Positions 34,057 through 42,533 of a stretch of DNA of 64,000 nt are shown here, one piece after another. The DNA is from Alicyclobacillus acidocaldarius subsp. acidocaldarius Tc-4-1 (GTDB lineage Bacteria; Bacillota; Bacilli; Alicyclobacillales; Alicyclobacillaceae). Below the pieces are notes generated by a model that ran no database searches, was not told the DNA's origin, and saw only the letters and a program-made list of their open reading frames with translations. Made by a program: the position numbers and the translations under genes. The stretch is from NCBI RefSeq assembly GCF_000219875.1, contig NC_017167.1, forward strand, positions 2,689,361 through 2,753,360. The letters run 5' to 3'. How positions within the stretch are numbered: position 1 is the first letter of the stretch; each line of letters begins with the position of its first letter.

Positions 34057-35346
34057 TCACGGACGCGCGTCGAGCCTGGAGAGCGTGAACCAGAAGTCGC
34101 TGCCCTTGCCCTCCTCGCTCTCGACGCCCACCTCGCCGCCGAGCGCGGTGACGATGTGCTTGACGATGGCGAGCCCGAGTCCCGTCCCGCCGGAGGCCCG
34201 ACTGCGGTCCTTGTGCACGCGGTAAAACCGCTCGAACACCCGCGGCAAGGACTCCTTGGGAATCCCGATGCCGTTGTCCTTCACGTGCACCTTCACGCGA
34301 TCCACCAGGACGTCCCAGGTCACGCAGACGCGGCTCTTGGGCGGCGAGTAGTGGATGGCATTCGTCAGCAGGTTGAGAAACACCTGCAGCAGGAGATCCG
34401 GCTCGGCCCAGACGTGCAAGCGCTGCTCGCGCGGCAACTCGATGGTGATTTCCTTTTCGTCCGCGACAGGCCTCACGCGATCCACGGCGCGCACGAGCAC
34501 CTCGTACAGGTCCACGGCGACGGGATCGACGTGACTGTCGCTCGCCTCCAGCTTCGAGAGCTCGAGCAGGTCCGAGACGAGGTTGCCCATGCGGAGCGAC
34601 TCCTCATAGATGGTGCGCAGAAACTTTTCGCGCGCCTCCTCGTCCACTTCGCCGTCGAGCAGCGTCTCGGCGAAGCCGCGAATCGCGGCGATGGGCGTCT
34701 TCAGCTCGTGCGAGACGTTGGCGACGAAGTCGCTCCGCATGCGCTCGAGGCGGCGCCACTCGGAGACATCGTTCACGAGCATAAGCACGTCGTGCCGACC
34801 GTCGGCCTTGCTGCGCATGCGGGGCGCCGCAGAGATGGGCACGAGGCGCACGGCGACGGTGACGCCCTCGCGGACCTGGAACTCCCCGGACCAGGGCGTA
34901 CCGAAGAGAAGGGCGTGATCAATCGCCGAGCCGAGCTGGTAGTTGCGGAAGACGGTCCAATGGTCCCGGTCCTTCCACTGCTCCGCAGGCCGGCGGAACA
35001 GACGTTCGGCGGCGTGGTTGACCATCTGCACCTGGCCGTCGCTTCTCAGGTAGATGACGCCAGTGGTCATGTTCTGCAGGATATGCCGAAGAATATCCCG
35101 CTCCTGCGACAGATCCGCGAGCGTCTCCTGGATGCGCTCGGCCATGCGGTTGAAGTGGCGGAAGATGGCGATCTCGGCGGGGCGGCTCCGATACTCGTAC
35201 ATGCGCACGTCGTAGCGGCCCTGAACAATGGCGTCCATGGCGTCGAGCAGGTAGCGCCGGAGGCTGCGAAACCAGCTCATCTGCCAGATTGCGAACAGCC
35301 CGCCGATGGCGAGGCCGACGCCGAGCCCGATGGCAAACGCGATCAT
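34057..35346 (-). CDS. PhoR-like sensor histidine kinase without an extracellular domain
   Basis: A 429-residue kinase. One hydrophobic segment (residues 2-22) is followed by a HAMP-like stretch, a PAS domain (about 85-195), the HisKA box FVANVSHELKTPIAAI with His213, and the ATPase motifs DNGIGIP and GTGLGLAIVKHI. PhoR and WalK normally have a second helix and an external domain; these are absent, so sensing is likely internal or through partners. ATG 35346 overlaps the response regulator stop as ATGA. comFC follows. A phosphate role is possible but not shown. Confidence 0.88.
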   Translation of the reverse strand: MIAFAIGLGVGLAIGGLFAIWQMSWFRSLRRYLLDAMDAIVQGRYDVRMYEYRSRPAEIAIFRHFNRMAERIQETLADLSQERDILRHILQNMTTGVIYLRSDGQVQMVNHAAERLFRRPAEQWKDRDHWTVFRNYQLGSAIDHALLFGTPWSGEFQVREGVTVAVRLVPISAAPRMRSKADGRHDVLMLVNDVSEWRRLERMRSDFVANVSHELKTPIAAIRGFAETLLDGEVDEEAREKFLRTIYEESLRMGNLVSDLLELSKLEASDSHVDPVAVDLYEVLVRAVDRVRPVADEKEITIELPREQRLHVWAEPDLLLQVFLNLLTNAIHYSPPKSRVCVTWDVLVDRVKVHVKDNGIGIPKESLPRVFERFYRVHKDRSRASGGTGLGLAIVKHIVTALGGEVGVESEEGKGSDFWFTLSRLDARP

Positions 35347-36062
35347 GACCCGGACGTGCCTTCCGTGAACTTGTATCCAATGCCCCGCACGGTGCGAATG
35401 TACTTGGGATTCTTGGAATCCTCCTCAATCTTTTCGCGAAGATGCGAGACATGGACGTCGACGATACGGGTGTCCGTGGCCGCGCTGTAGCCCCAGACCC
35501 GGTCCAGAAGCTGATCTCTCGACAGCACGTGCTCCGGATTCTCCATGAAATATTGCAGAAGTTCGAATTCCTTGGGCGTAAATTCCACGAGTTGCCCCCG
35601 TACCCGGACCTCGTGGCGCGCCACGTCCATCACGATGTTGCCCGCGCGCAGCACCTTTCCGCTCGATGCGGGCTGGGTATCCTCTTCTCGGCTCTCGGTG
35701 CGGCGCAGCACCGCCCTGGCTCGCGCGACGAGCTCCCGCGGGCTGAACGGCTTGGTGACGTAGTCGTCCGCGCCGAGCTCGAGGCCGAGCACGAGATCCA
35801 CCTCCTCGTCCCGCGCGGTCAGGAGGATGATGGGGATCTTGACGCCCTCCTGGCGCAGGCGCCGGCACACTTCGAGGCCGTCCATCCCCGGCAGCATCAG
35901 GTCGAGCACGACGAGATCATACTTCGACGCACCCTGCTTCAGCTTCTCGTACGCGACGCGGCCGTCGTCCACCGTTTCCACGTCAAACCCCGAGCGACTG
36001 AAGTTGTATTCCACCAAGGTGCGAATGGACGCCTCGTCGTCCACCACCAACACGGTAGGCAC
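35343..36062 (-). CDS. OmpR/PhoB-family response regulator (PhoP/WalR-like)
   Basis: A 239-residue regulator. The receiver domain has acidic D9/D10, phosphorylation site D54 in VVLDLMLPGM and K106 in VTKPFSPREL. The winged helix shows EFTPKEFELLQYFMENP, LSRDQLLDRVWGY and IRTVRGIGYKF. GTG 36062 follows GGAGGG. It is the first gene of a long co-directional block that runs into the flagellar genes, and is coupled to its kinase. PhoP and WalR both fit; neither is certain. Confidence 0.9.
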   Translation of the reverse strand: MPTVLVVDDEASIRTLVEYNFSRSGFDVETVDDGRVAYEKLKQGASKYDLVVLDLMLPGMDGLEVCRRLRQEGVKIPIILLTARDEEVDLVLGLELGADDYVTKPFSPRELVARARAVLRRTESREEDTQPASSGKVLRAGNIVMDVARHEVRVRGQLVEFTPKEFELLQYFMENPEHVLSRDQLLDRVWGYSAATDTRIVDVHVSHLREKIEEDSKNPKYIRTVRGIGYKFTEGTSGS

Positions 36063-36208
36063 ACGTTTTCCCTCCGCTCACTGGTACTGGTCTTATTGTA
36101 GCAAGAAGCGACAGACCGAGGCCACGATCAGGATGGAGAATTCCTTTGAATCTTGTCAAATCCATGCCAATATGTGAAACTTAATGTCGGAAGCTAGAGG
36201 AAGTGGGT

Positions 36209-37636
36209 GTGGACGTGTCGATAGGAGAAGCCATCCGAACCCTCCGCACAGCGCGCGGACTGAGCCAGGCGGATCTGGCGGATGATCTCGCCAGCCCAGA
36301 CCTGATCGACGAACTCGAATCGGGCCGAGCCCTTGCACCGTACTCGCTCCTCATCCGAGTGGCGGATCGCCTCGGCGAGCCCATCGACAAGCTGGTGGCC
36401 GGCGCGGATCCGCACGCCCTGCTCCAGGCGGCCATCCGCGTCGCCCAGTACGACGTGGCCGCGGGACACCCGCATCGCGCGCGCGACATCCTCACGCATT
36501 TGCCGGAGGCGTCGTTCCACACGCGCAGCCTGAGTGAATACCGGCTCACGCTCGCGCGCGCCCTGCGAGGCCTCGGCGAAGAGGAAGAGGCGGTGGCGCT
36601 GCTCATCCCGCTCGCCGAGGCGGCGCAAGGCGCGAACGATCCGCGCATCGCGTTTTACGCCTTGCGGGAACTCGGCTTTGCGGAGTGCGATCGCGGCAAC
36701 GTCCCCGGCGCCGTGCGCCTGTGGAAGGACGCCCTCGCGCGCGTCGACGCCCTTGCGGCCACGCACGCCATTCCGTGGCACGAGCTCCACGCACTGGCGC
36801 TGGAACTGTACCTCCACCTCGACGATCTCGACCCCCACGACGAGGGCTTCGACATCCCGTGGCGGCGCACGAGCTTCGACCCGCAGCCGCGCCTGCGGGC
36901 CGAATTTGCGCCTGCGGACGCCGCTCTGCCGGTGTCCAAGCCCCCATCGGCGCCTACGGATAGGCCCTACCTCGCCGCGGCGGAGCGGATGGCAGCCTCG
37001 GCGCCGGCGCTTTTCGTCGTGTCCGAGCAGCTCATCGCGGACGCGCTGTGTCACCTCGCCGTCGATCCCGCGCAGGCGAAGGCGCTCGCGGAGCAGGCAT
37101 CGACCCTGCTGTTTGTCGGGCGGCTCGCCGAGGCCCAAGCGTCGCTGCACGCGCGCCTGTTTGCGAGGGACCGTGCCGCGGTGAGCTTGTCCACCCGGCT
37201 CCGGCACGCGTACCTCATGACCGCCGTCTCGCCCGGGCGCGATCTCGCCGCGTTCGCTGACGAGATCGCCCGCCTGTTGGACGAGGGCGAGATCGACCGC
37301 GCGGCGACGTTGCTCGAGAGCGCGAAGGCCATTGCGGCCGAACTGCCAGACCTTGAGGACCTCACCGCGAAGCGGGCGCGGCTCAAGCTCAACCTCCTCG
37401 ACATGGAGGCCGCCTACGCCAAGCGGCCGCGCGAGCGGGCGTCGCTGCGCAAACGGCTCATCGCCTACGAGCAGTCGTTCCCCGACTGGGGCGATGCAGC
37501 CCTCCACCGCCGGGCCTGCCAGCTGCTCATCCGCTGGCTCGCGGAGGCGCGCGAGTTCGAACTCGCGCTTCGCTATGTGCAGAAGCTCGACGTGTTGAGC
37601 CGCGAGCCGCGCCCGCCGGTGCCGTTTGTCTTCTGA
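36209..37636 (+). CDS. XRE-family helix-turn-helix regulator with TPR-like C-terminus
   Basis: About 475 residues. An N-terminal XRE domain (IGEAIRTLRTARGLSQADLA, LIDELESGRALAPYSLLIRVADRLG) is followed by some 400 residues of Ala/Leu-rich helices with TPR character. This layout resembles peptide-sensing or partner-sensing regulators such as the RRNPP group, but no peptide gene is visible. GTG 36209 is six bases after AGAGGAA; the earlier GTG 36203 is too close. It is divergent from the PhoP-like operon and convergent with a small gene one base away. Confidence 0.75.
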   Translation: MDVSIGEAIRTLRTARGLSQADLADDLASPDLIDELESGRALAPYSLLIRVADRLGEPIDKLVAGADPHALLQAAIRVAQYDVAAGHPHRARDILTHLPEASFHTRSLSEYRLTLARALRGLGEEEEAVALLIPLAEAAQGANDPRIAFYALRELGFAECDRGNVPGAVRLWKDALARVDALAATHAIPWHELHALALELYLHLDDLDPHDEGFDIPWRRTSFDPQPRLRAEFAPADAALPVSKPPSAPTDRPYLAAAERMAASAPALFVVSEQLIADALCHLAVDPAQAKALAEQASTLLFVGRLAEAQASLHARLFARDRAAVSLSTRLRHAYLMTAVSPGRDLAAFADEIARLLDEGEIDRAATLLESAKAIAAELPDLEDLTAKRARLKLNLLDMEAAYAKRPRERASLRKRLIAYEQSFPDWGDAALHRRACQLLIRWLAEAREFELALRYVQKLDVLSREPRPPVPFVF

Positions 37637-37637
37637 C

Positions 37638-38048
37638 TCAAAGCGCGGCGCAGGTGCGAATGACGCCGCCCACCACGTGGATCACGTGGACGCGCACGTC
37701 CGGCGCGGAACCCAGGCGGATGGCGGCCACCTCTCGGTCCGCCTCCGCCCAGTTCGCCACCGCGAGATACACCACCTCGTAGGCCATCTTCGGCGCCAAC
37801 CGCTCGACGATGGCCCGCGCCTCATCCGCAGGCGCCACGTCGATCACGACCACGCACGATATTGGGCGCCGCCACCGCGCACACGCCCTCCGCAACACGC
37901 CCTCCACGGCGCCGCCGCAGCCCTCGGCCACTAGGACAAGCCACTCGCTCTCCTGCGCCCCAGCCGTCGCCCCGCCCGCCCAGTGTCCCGCCAGCGCGCA
38001 TGCCAAATACACGGCCACCGCCGCGGCAAACGCTATCGCCACCCACAT
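37638..38048 (-). CDS. Hypothetical single-helix membrane protein
   Basis: A 136-residue protein I do not recognise. One N-terminal hydrophobic helix (WVAIAFAAAVAVYLACALAG) is followed by a soluble domain with alternating strand-like stretches (CVVVIDVAP, YEVVYLAVANWA, VRVHVIHVVGG). ATG 38048 follows GGGGTGAG. It lies downstream of the NarL-type regulator on the same strand, 66 bases away, and may share its transcript. Confidence 0.6.
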   Translation of the reverse strand: MWVAIAFAAAVAVYLACALAGHWAGGATAGAQESEWLVLVAEGCGGAVEGVLRRACARWRRPISCVVVIDVAPADEARAIVERLAPKMAYEVVYLAVANWAEADREVAAIRLGSAPDVRVHVIHVVGGVIRTCAAL

Positions 38049-38114
38049 GCGGGCTCACCCCCTTGCCCCAGCGTATGCACCGGAGCGAGAGGGGGCCCTT
38101 GCGGCCTTCCACTT

Positions 38115-38780
38115 TCAAAGCTGATCCGGCAGGATCCACCGCTCCCTATACGCGTGCAGCACCGCCTGACTCCTGTCCGACACGTGGAGCTTCGCCAGAA
38201 TGTGCGACACGTGATTTTTCGCCGTCTTGAGCGTGATGTGAAGCGACTCCGCAATCTGTTCGTTCGACTTGCCCGCGGCCATCTGGCACAGCACGTCAAA
38301 CTCGCGCGCCGTCAGAAGGTCCTTCCATCCGTCGTTCGGCTTGGCGTACCGTTCGATCTCGCCGAGCACCGCGCGCATCACCTGCGGGTGCACCATGGCG
38401 CGGCCCTCGTGCGCCTCGCGGATGGCGCGCAGCAGGTCCTCCATCGGCGCGTCCTTCACGATGTAGCCGCTCACCCCTGCACGCACCGCCTCGAGCACCA
38501 CGGGCGACTGCTCGTGCATGGTCAACACCACAATTTTTGGGCGCCAGGCGAGCAGAGGCGCGGCCTTGAGCACGCAGAGGCCGTCGACCTCAGGCATCGT
38601 GATGTCAAGCAGCAGCACATCCGGGCGTACATGCTCGACGTCGCGCAACACCTCGTGGCCGTTCGCCCAAACGGCCACCACCTCCATATCCGGTTCGTAC
38701 GCCAACAAGTCCGCCAAGGTCAGGCGGTATTCCGCATTGTCGTCCGCAATGGCAACGCGGATGGGCAGTTCGTTGGTCAT
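38115..38780 (-). CDS. NarL/FixJ-family response regulator (orphan)
   Basis: A 221-residue regulator. The receiver domain has D13/D14, phosphorylation site D59 in VLLLDITMPEVDG and GYIVKDAP near the end. The LuxR-type helix-turn-helix reads LTAREFDVLCQMAAGKSNEQ, then IAESLHITLKTAKNHVSHIL. ATG 38780 follows GGGGGATGGA. No histidine kinase is adjacent, so its partner is elsewhere. It is separated from metK by a strong terminator. Confidence 0.88.
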   Translation of the reverse strand: MTNELPIRVAIADDNAEYRLTLADLLAYEPDMEVVAVWANGHEVLRDVEHVRPDVLLLDITMPEVDGLCVLKAAPLLAWRPKIVVLTMHEQSPVVLEAVRAGVSGYIVKDAPMEDLLRAIREAHEGRAMVHPQVMRAVLGEIERYAKPNDGWKDLLTAREFDVLCQMAAGKSNEQIAESLHITLKTAKNHVSHILAKLHVSDRSQAVLHAYRERWILPDQL

Positions 38781-38870
38781 TCCATCCCCCTTGCTTGCAA
38801 TGAGCCCCGAATGTCCAATCTCTCCTTCAGCTCGATGATACCAGATTCCCGCCCAGGCGCGCGCGACGGC

Positions 38871-38903
38871 AAAAAAATGCCCTCCGGCATACGGCCGGAA
38901 GGC
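38871..38903 (-). terminator. Intrinsic terminator downstream of metK
   Basis: Ten-base arms GCCTTCCGGC and GCCGGAGGGC (one G-U pair) with a five-base loop, followed by ATTTTTTT on the minus strand. Confidence 0.88.
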
Positions 38904-39023
38904 ACACATCATGGGGTGTAAGGGTGATGTCACATACATTCGATGCCAAAAGCGGTGTTTGTGAGGGTCCACTGGCGCCGCGACAAACTTTTGTCAGCGT
39001 CGGCAACGCGCCCGGCTCGCCGC

Positions 39024-40211
39024 TCAGCTCAGCGCGAGGCGGCGGATCTCCTCCACCTTGTCCGTGCGCTCCCACGGGAGATCGATGTCCGTGCGGCCGA
39101 AATGGCCATACGCCGCCGTCTGGCGGTAGATAGGCCGGCGCAGGTCGAGATCGCGAATGATGGCGGCCGGGCGAAGGTCAAACACCTCGCGGACAATCTC
39201 GACGATTTTCTCGTCGCTCACCTGCCCGGTTCCGTAGGTGTCCACCGAGATGGACACGGGCCGCGCGACGCCGATGGCGTACGCGAGCTGGATCTCGCAC
39301 TTCCTTGCGAGCCCGGCCGCGACGATGTTCTTCGCGACGTAACGAGCCGCATATGCGGCGCTGCGGTCGACCTTCGTCGGATCCTTGCCCGAGAAAGCGC
39401 CGCCGCCGTGGCGCGCGTACCCGCCGTACGTGTCGACGATGATCTTGCGGCCCGTGAGCCCAGCGTCGCCCTGCGGCCCGCCAATCACAAACCGGCCCGT
39501 CGGGTTGATGAGGTACTTCGTGTTCTCGTCCAGCCACTCCGGCGGGACAATCGGGCGAATGACGCGCTCAATCATGTCGCGTTCGACGGTCTGAAGCGTG
39601 GTCTGCTCGTCGTGCTGCGTGGAGATGACAATCGTGTCCACCCGCACGGGCCGATCGCCCTCGTACTCGATGGTCACCTGCGTCTTGCCGTCGGGCCGCA
39701 GGTAGGTGAGCTCGCCGCTCTTCCGCACTTCCGCGAGGCGGCGCGCCAGCCGGTGCGCGAGCGAGATGGGCAGCGGCATGAGTTCGGGCGTCTCATCGCA
39801 CGCGAAGCCGAACATGAGCCCCTGATCGCCCGCGCCAATCTCGTCGATCTGCGCGTCCGTCATGTGCCGAACCTCGAGGGCGCGGTCCACGCCTTGGGCG
39901 ATGTCCGGCGACTGCTCGTCGATGGACGTGATGACGGCGCACGTCTCGGCGTCGAACCCGAATTTCGCGCGGGTGTAGCCAATCTCCGAGATGGTGCGGC
40001 GCACCACCTTCGGGATGTCCACGTAGCAGTTGGTGGTGATCTCGCCGATGACGAGCACAAGCCCCGTCGTCACGGACGTCTCGCACGCGACGCGCGCGAG
40101 CGGATCATATGTCAAAATCTCGTCCAACACCGCGTCGGAGATCTGATCGCAAATCTTGTCCGGATGGCCTTCCGTCACGGATTCCGAGGTAAACAGGCGT
40201 CGCTGTGCCAA
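39024..40211 (-). CDS. metK: S-adenosylmethionine synthase
   Basis: Makes SAM from methionine and ATP. The 395-residue protein has the N-terminal [32 protein letters not shown], the P-loop-like [16 protein letters not shown] and [19 protein letters not shown] 40211 is chosen because AAAGGAGG precedes it by seven bases; the in-frame upstream sequence is unlike the family. A TTGACT-17-TACGAT promoter lies at 40314-40286. The leader of about 70 bases is too short for a SAM-I riboswitch, and none was seen. Confidence 0.96.
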   Translation of the reverse strand: MAQRRLFTSESVTEGHPDKICDQISDAVLDEILTYDPLARVACETSVTTGLVLVIGEITTNCYVDIPKVVRRTISEIGYTRAKFGFDAETCAVITSIDEQSPDIAQGVDRALEVRHMTDAQIDEIGAGDQGLMFGFACDETPELMPLPISLAHRLARRLAEVRKSGELTYLRPDGKTQVTIEYEGDRPVRVDTIVISTQHDEQTTLQTVERDMIERVIRPIVPPEWLDENTKYLINPTGRFVIGGPQGDAGLTGRKIIVDTYGGYARHGGGAFSGKDPTKVDRSAAYAARYVAKNIVAAGLARKCEIQLAYAIGVARPVSISVDTYGTGQVSDEKIVEIVREVFDLRPAAIIRDLDLRRPIYRQTAAYGHFGRTDIDLPWERTDKVEEIRRLALS

Positions 40212-40285
40212 TCTGGAGCCTCCTTTGGCGCACAGAGGATTTGGCAAGCCAGGGGATCCCGCTTGTCCATCGCAAAACAAACCCT

Positions 40286-40314
40286 ATCGTAGTCGATGGC
40301 CTCTGGGCAGTCAA
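40286..40314 (-). promoter_or_regulatory. Sigma-A promoter of metK
   Basis: TTGACT (40314-40309), 17 bases, TACGAT (40291-40286) on the minus strand. Confidence 0.65.
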
Positions 40315-40349
40315 GGATTTTTCCTTGACAATGTTGAGGAAGGCTGCGA

Positions 40350-41111
40350 TCACGGCGCCTCGCGCTTCGCCGGCGACGAGATGACCTTCAAGGCGAACCT
40401 CGGCAGCGCGAGCTGTCGCCGAAACCGCCTGGGCTCCGTGATGAGCCGGTACAGCCACTCCAGGTTCATGCGGCGAAACGCCTCTGGGGCCCGGCGCACG
40501 GTGCCGCCCCAGACGTCGATGGAACCGCCCACGCCCATTCCCACGAGCGGCGGTAGCTTCCCCATCACGTCTCGCAGGAACAGCTCCTGACGCGGTTGCC
40601 CCATTCCAACGAGCAAAAGATGCGGGCGAAACGCTCGGATCTCTTCGAGAATCCGCCCAAGATCCGGATGTTGAAAATACCCGTGATGTCCCGCAAACGC
40701 GTGCGCGGGGTACATAGCCCTGAGTTTCCCCAGGCACGCAGCGAGCGACGATTCGGTGGCCCCGAGCAGGTACACCCTGAGCGGCCGATTTCGCCGCATG
40801 GCCTCGGACAGCACCTGAGGCACGAGTTCCACGCCTGTCACGCGCTCGGGCACTGGGCGCCCCTGCCTGCGAGCCGCCCAGACGACGCCGATGCCGTCTG
40901 CGGTGACGAGATCAGCCGAATTGACGAGGCGCAGGAGCGCCTCCTGGCGCTGGCACTGCATGACAAATTCCGGCCCCGCCGTCACCACCAGGTGATGGCC
41001 GCCGTCCTCCGTCCAGAAGAGGATCTTCTCCACCGCCTCCGCCATGGTGACGCGGTGGAACCTGACGCCGAGCACGTCCACGACGTCCTTGGCAAATCCC
41101 TGCACAGCCAC
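40350..41111 (-). CDS. WecG/TagA/CpsF-family glycosyltransferase
   Basis: A 253-residue GT26 enzyme that typically adds N-acetylmannosamine or a related sugar to a lipid-linked acceptor at the inner face of the membrane. Motifs are VVTAGPEFVMQCQ, the TADGIGVVWAAR block, YLLGATESSLAAC, LLLVGMGQPRQELFL and VGMGVGGSIDVWGGTVRRAP. GTG 41111 has GGAGG nine bases upstream. Wall teichoic acid or another surface glycan are the likely pathways; the rest of the pathway is not in the window. Confidence 0.9.
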   Translation of the reverse strand: MAVQGFAKDVVDVLGVRFHRVTMAEAVEKILFWTEDGGHHLVVTAGPEFVMQCQRQEALLRLVNSADLVTADGIGVVWAARRQGRPVPERVTGVELVPQVLSEAMRRNRPLRVYLLGATESSLAACLGKLRAMYPAHAFAGHHGYFQHPDLGRILEEIRAFRPHLLLVGMGQPRQELFLRDVMGKLPPLVGMGVGGSIDVWGGTVRRAPEAFRRMNLEWLYRLITEPRRFRRQLALPRFALKVISSPAKREAP

Positions 41112-41168
41112 TGGCCTATGCCTCCATCATTCGTTGACGTGTGCCGCCCCGCTCGCCCGGCCGCACCC

Positions 41169-41288
41169 TCACGCCAGCAACCGGCGCACGGCAAGCTCCA
41201 GCGCGATGGCCACCAGGCTGATGGCCGTGCACGCAAGCATGACGCTGGCGATGACGAGGTGAACTACGCGCACCAACCGCGCCTTCAC
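41169..41288 (-). CDS. Short single-helix membrane protein, 39 residues
   Basis: Read by eye: GTG 41288 follows GGAGG by seven bases. The product begins with basic KARLVRVV, has one hydrophobic helix (VIASVMLACTAISLVAIAL) and ends with RRLLA. It fills the gap between the MFS exporter and the TagA-family gene on the same strand. I do not recognise a family. The good ribosome site and helix support it; the length does not. Confidence 0.4.
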   Translation of the reverse strand: MKARLVRVVHLVIASVMLACTAISLVAIALELAVRRLLA

Positions 41289-41345
41289 CGTTCCGCCTCC
41301 CCGCCCCATCCAGTTGGCCACCATCATGGCCAGTTTCGGGCGAGC

Positions 41346-42533
41346 CTAAACCTCCTCGGCGCCCTGAGGCGCAAGCCGCCGCCGATTCGCCGCGATCACG
41401 GCCGCGTTCAGGAGCAGAAGCACCATGGTCACGTAGAACACCGAGCGGATCCCGTACGTCGCGGCGACCTGCCCACCGATGAGCGGCCCGACGAGGTTGC
41501 CGAAGAAGGTCGCGCTCGAGTTCAGGCCATACGCGGTCGCCTGCTTGTCTTCCGGCGCGAGCTTGCGCACGAGCGCCTGCAGCGACGGCAGCATGCCGCC
41601 GACAAAAAGCCCCAGACAAAACCGACCCAAAAGCAAAAGCCAAAGCGCGTGCGCGAGAGCCTGCGGCACAAACGCGCAGGCGGCGCCGAAGAGCGCGAGC
41701 AGCAGAACCCGCTCTTGTCCGACGCGATCGCCCACCCGTCCCAAAGTCGGCGTGCCGATGAGATTCGCAATGCCGCTCGTCGCCACGACAAGCCCTGCGG
41801 CAAGGGTGAGGTGCGCGCCGTGGTAGATGCTGCGAGTGAAGATGGTCACAATGGGCTCGATGCTCATCATGGCGAGCTGAGTCATGAACGAGCCAAGAAA
41901 TACCGGCCAGAGCCCCACGAGGCTTTCCCAGGATCCCCGGGCCTTCGCCCGCGCTCGCCGCGCCCCTTTCGGCTCGTGCACGAACAGGAGCACAATGAGG
42001 CTCGCCAGAACGAGCATCGCGCCCGTGAAAAAGAAGCAGCCGCGAAAACCCAGCCATTCGGCCAAGAGTCCCCCCACGAGCGGCCCGATGAGCGATCCGG
42101 CGATGTTGCCGGTCTGAAGCGTGCCGAGCGCGCGCCCGGCGTTCTCCGCCGGTGTCACCGAGGCCTGAAGCGAGATGGCCATGGCGATGAACCCGGAGAA
42201 CACGCCGTTCACGAGCCGGAGAACTAAAAGCTGCCACGGGGCCCCGACGAGCCCCATGAGCGCCGTCATCACGCCCATGCCGAAGCCGGCGCGCAACAGC
42301 ATCGGCTTGCGCCCATACCGGTCCGCGAGCGAGCCCCAGATGGGCTGAAACATGAACGAGGTGACGAACTGCGCGGAAAAAACCCAGCTCGCCCAGTGAT
42401 CGATGCTCCGCTCTGTGTGAAGCCCAAGCTCGGCCAGGTAGAGCGGAATGAACGGGATGATCTGGCTCATGCCGGCCGCGGCGCAGAAGTTCGCGCACCA
42501 CAGGATGACAAGCGTCCGCCGCCAAGCTGTCAT
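41346..42533 (-). CDS. MFS efflux transporter
   Basis: A 395-residue, 12-helix major facilitator. Motif A-like GSLADRYGRKPMLLRAG lies in the first cytoplasmic loop, with a second copy, GRVGDRVGQERVLL, in the C-terminal half. LVNGVFSGFIAMAI and the overall pattern resemble multidrug efflux pumps of Gram-positive bacteria. ATG 42533 overlaps the phosphoglucomutase stop as ATGA. Substrate unknown. Confidence 0.87.
   Translation of the reverse strand: MTAWRRTLVILWCANFCAAAGMSQIIPFIPLYLAELGLHTERSIDHWASWVFSAQFVTSFMFQPIWGSLADRYGRKPMLLRAGFGMGVMTALMGLVGAPWQLLVLRLVNGVFSGFIAMAISLQASVTPAENAGRALGTLQTGNIAGSLIGPLVGGLLAEWLGFRGCFFFTGAMLVLASLIVLLFVHEPKGARRARAKARGSWESLVGLWPVFLGSFMTQLAMMSIEPIVTIFTRSIYHGAHLTLAAGLVVATSGIANLIGTPTLGRVGDRVGQERVLLLALFGAACAFVPQALAHALWLLLLGRFCLGLFVGGMLPSLQALVRKLAPEDKQATAYGLNSSATFFGNLVGPLIGGQVAATYGIRSVFYVTMVLLLLNAAVIAANRRRLAPQGAEEV

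Noticed and set aside
40212..40285. SAM riboswitch before metK
   Set aside because: The leader is only about 70 bases and has no SAM-I type helices or terminator-antiterminator pair.
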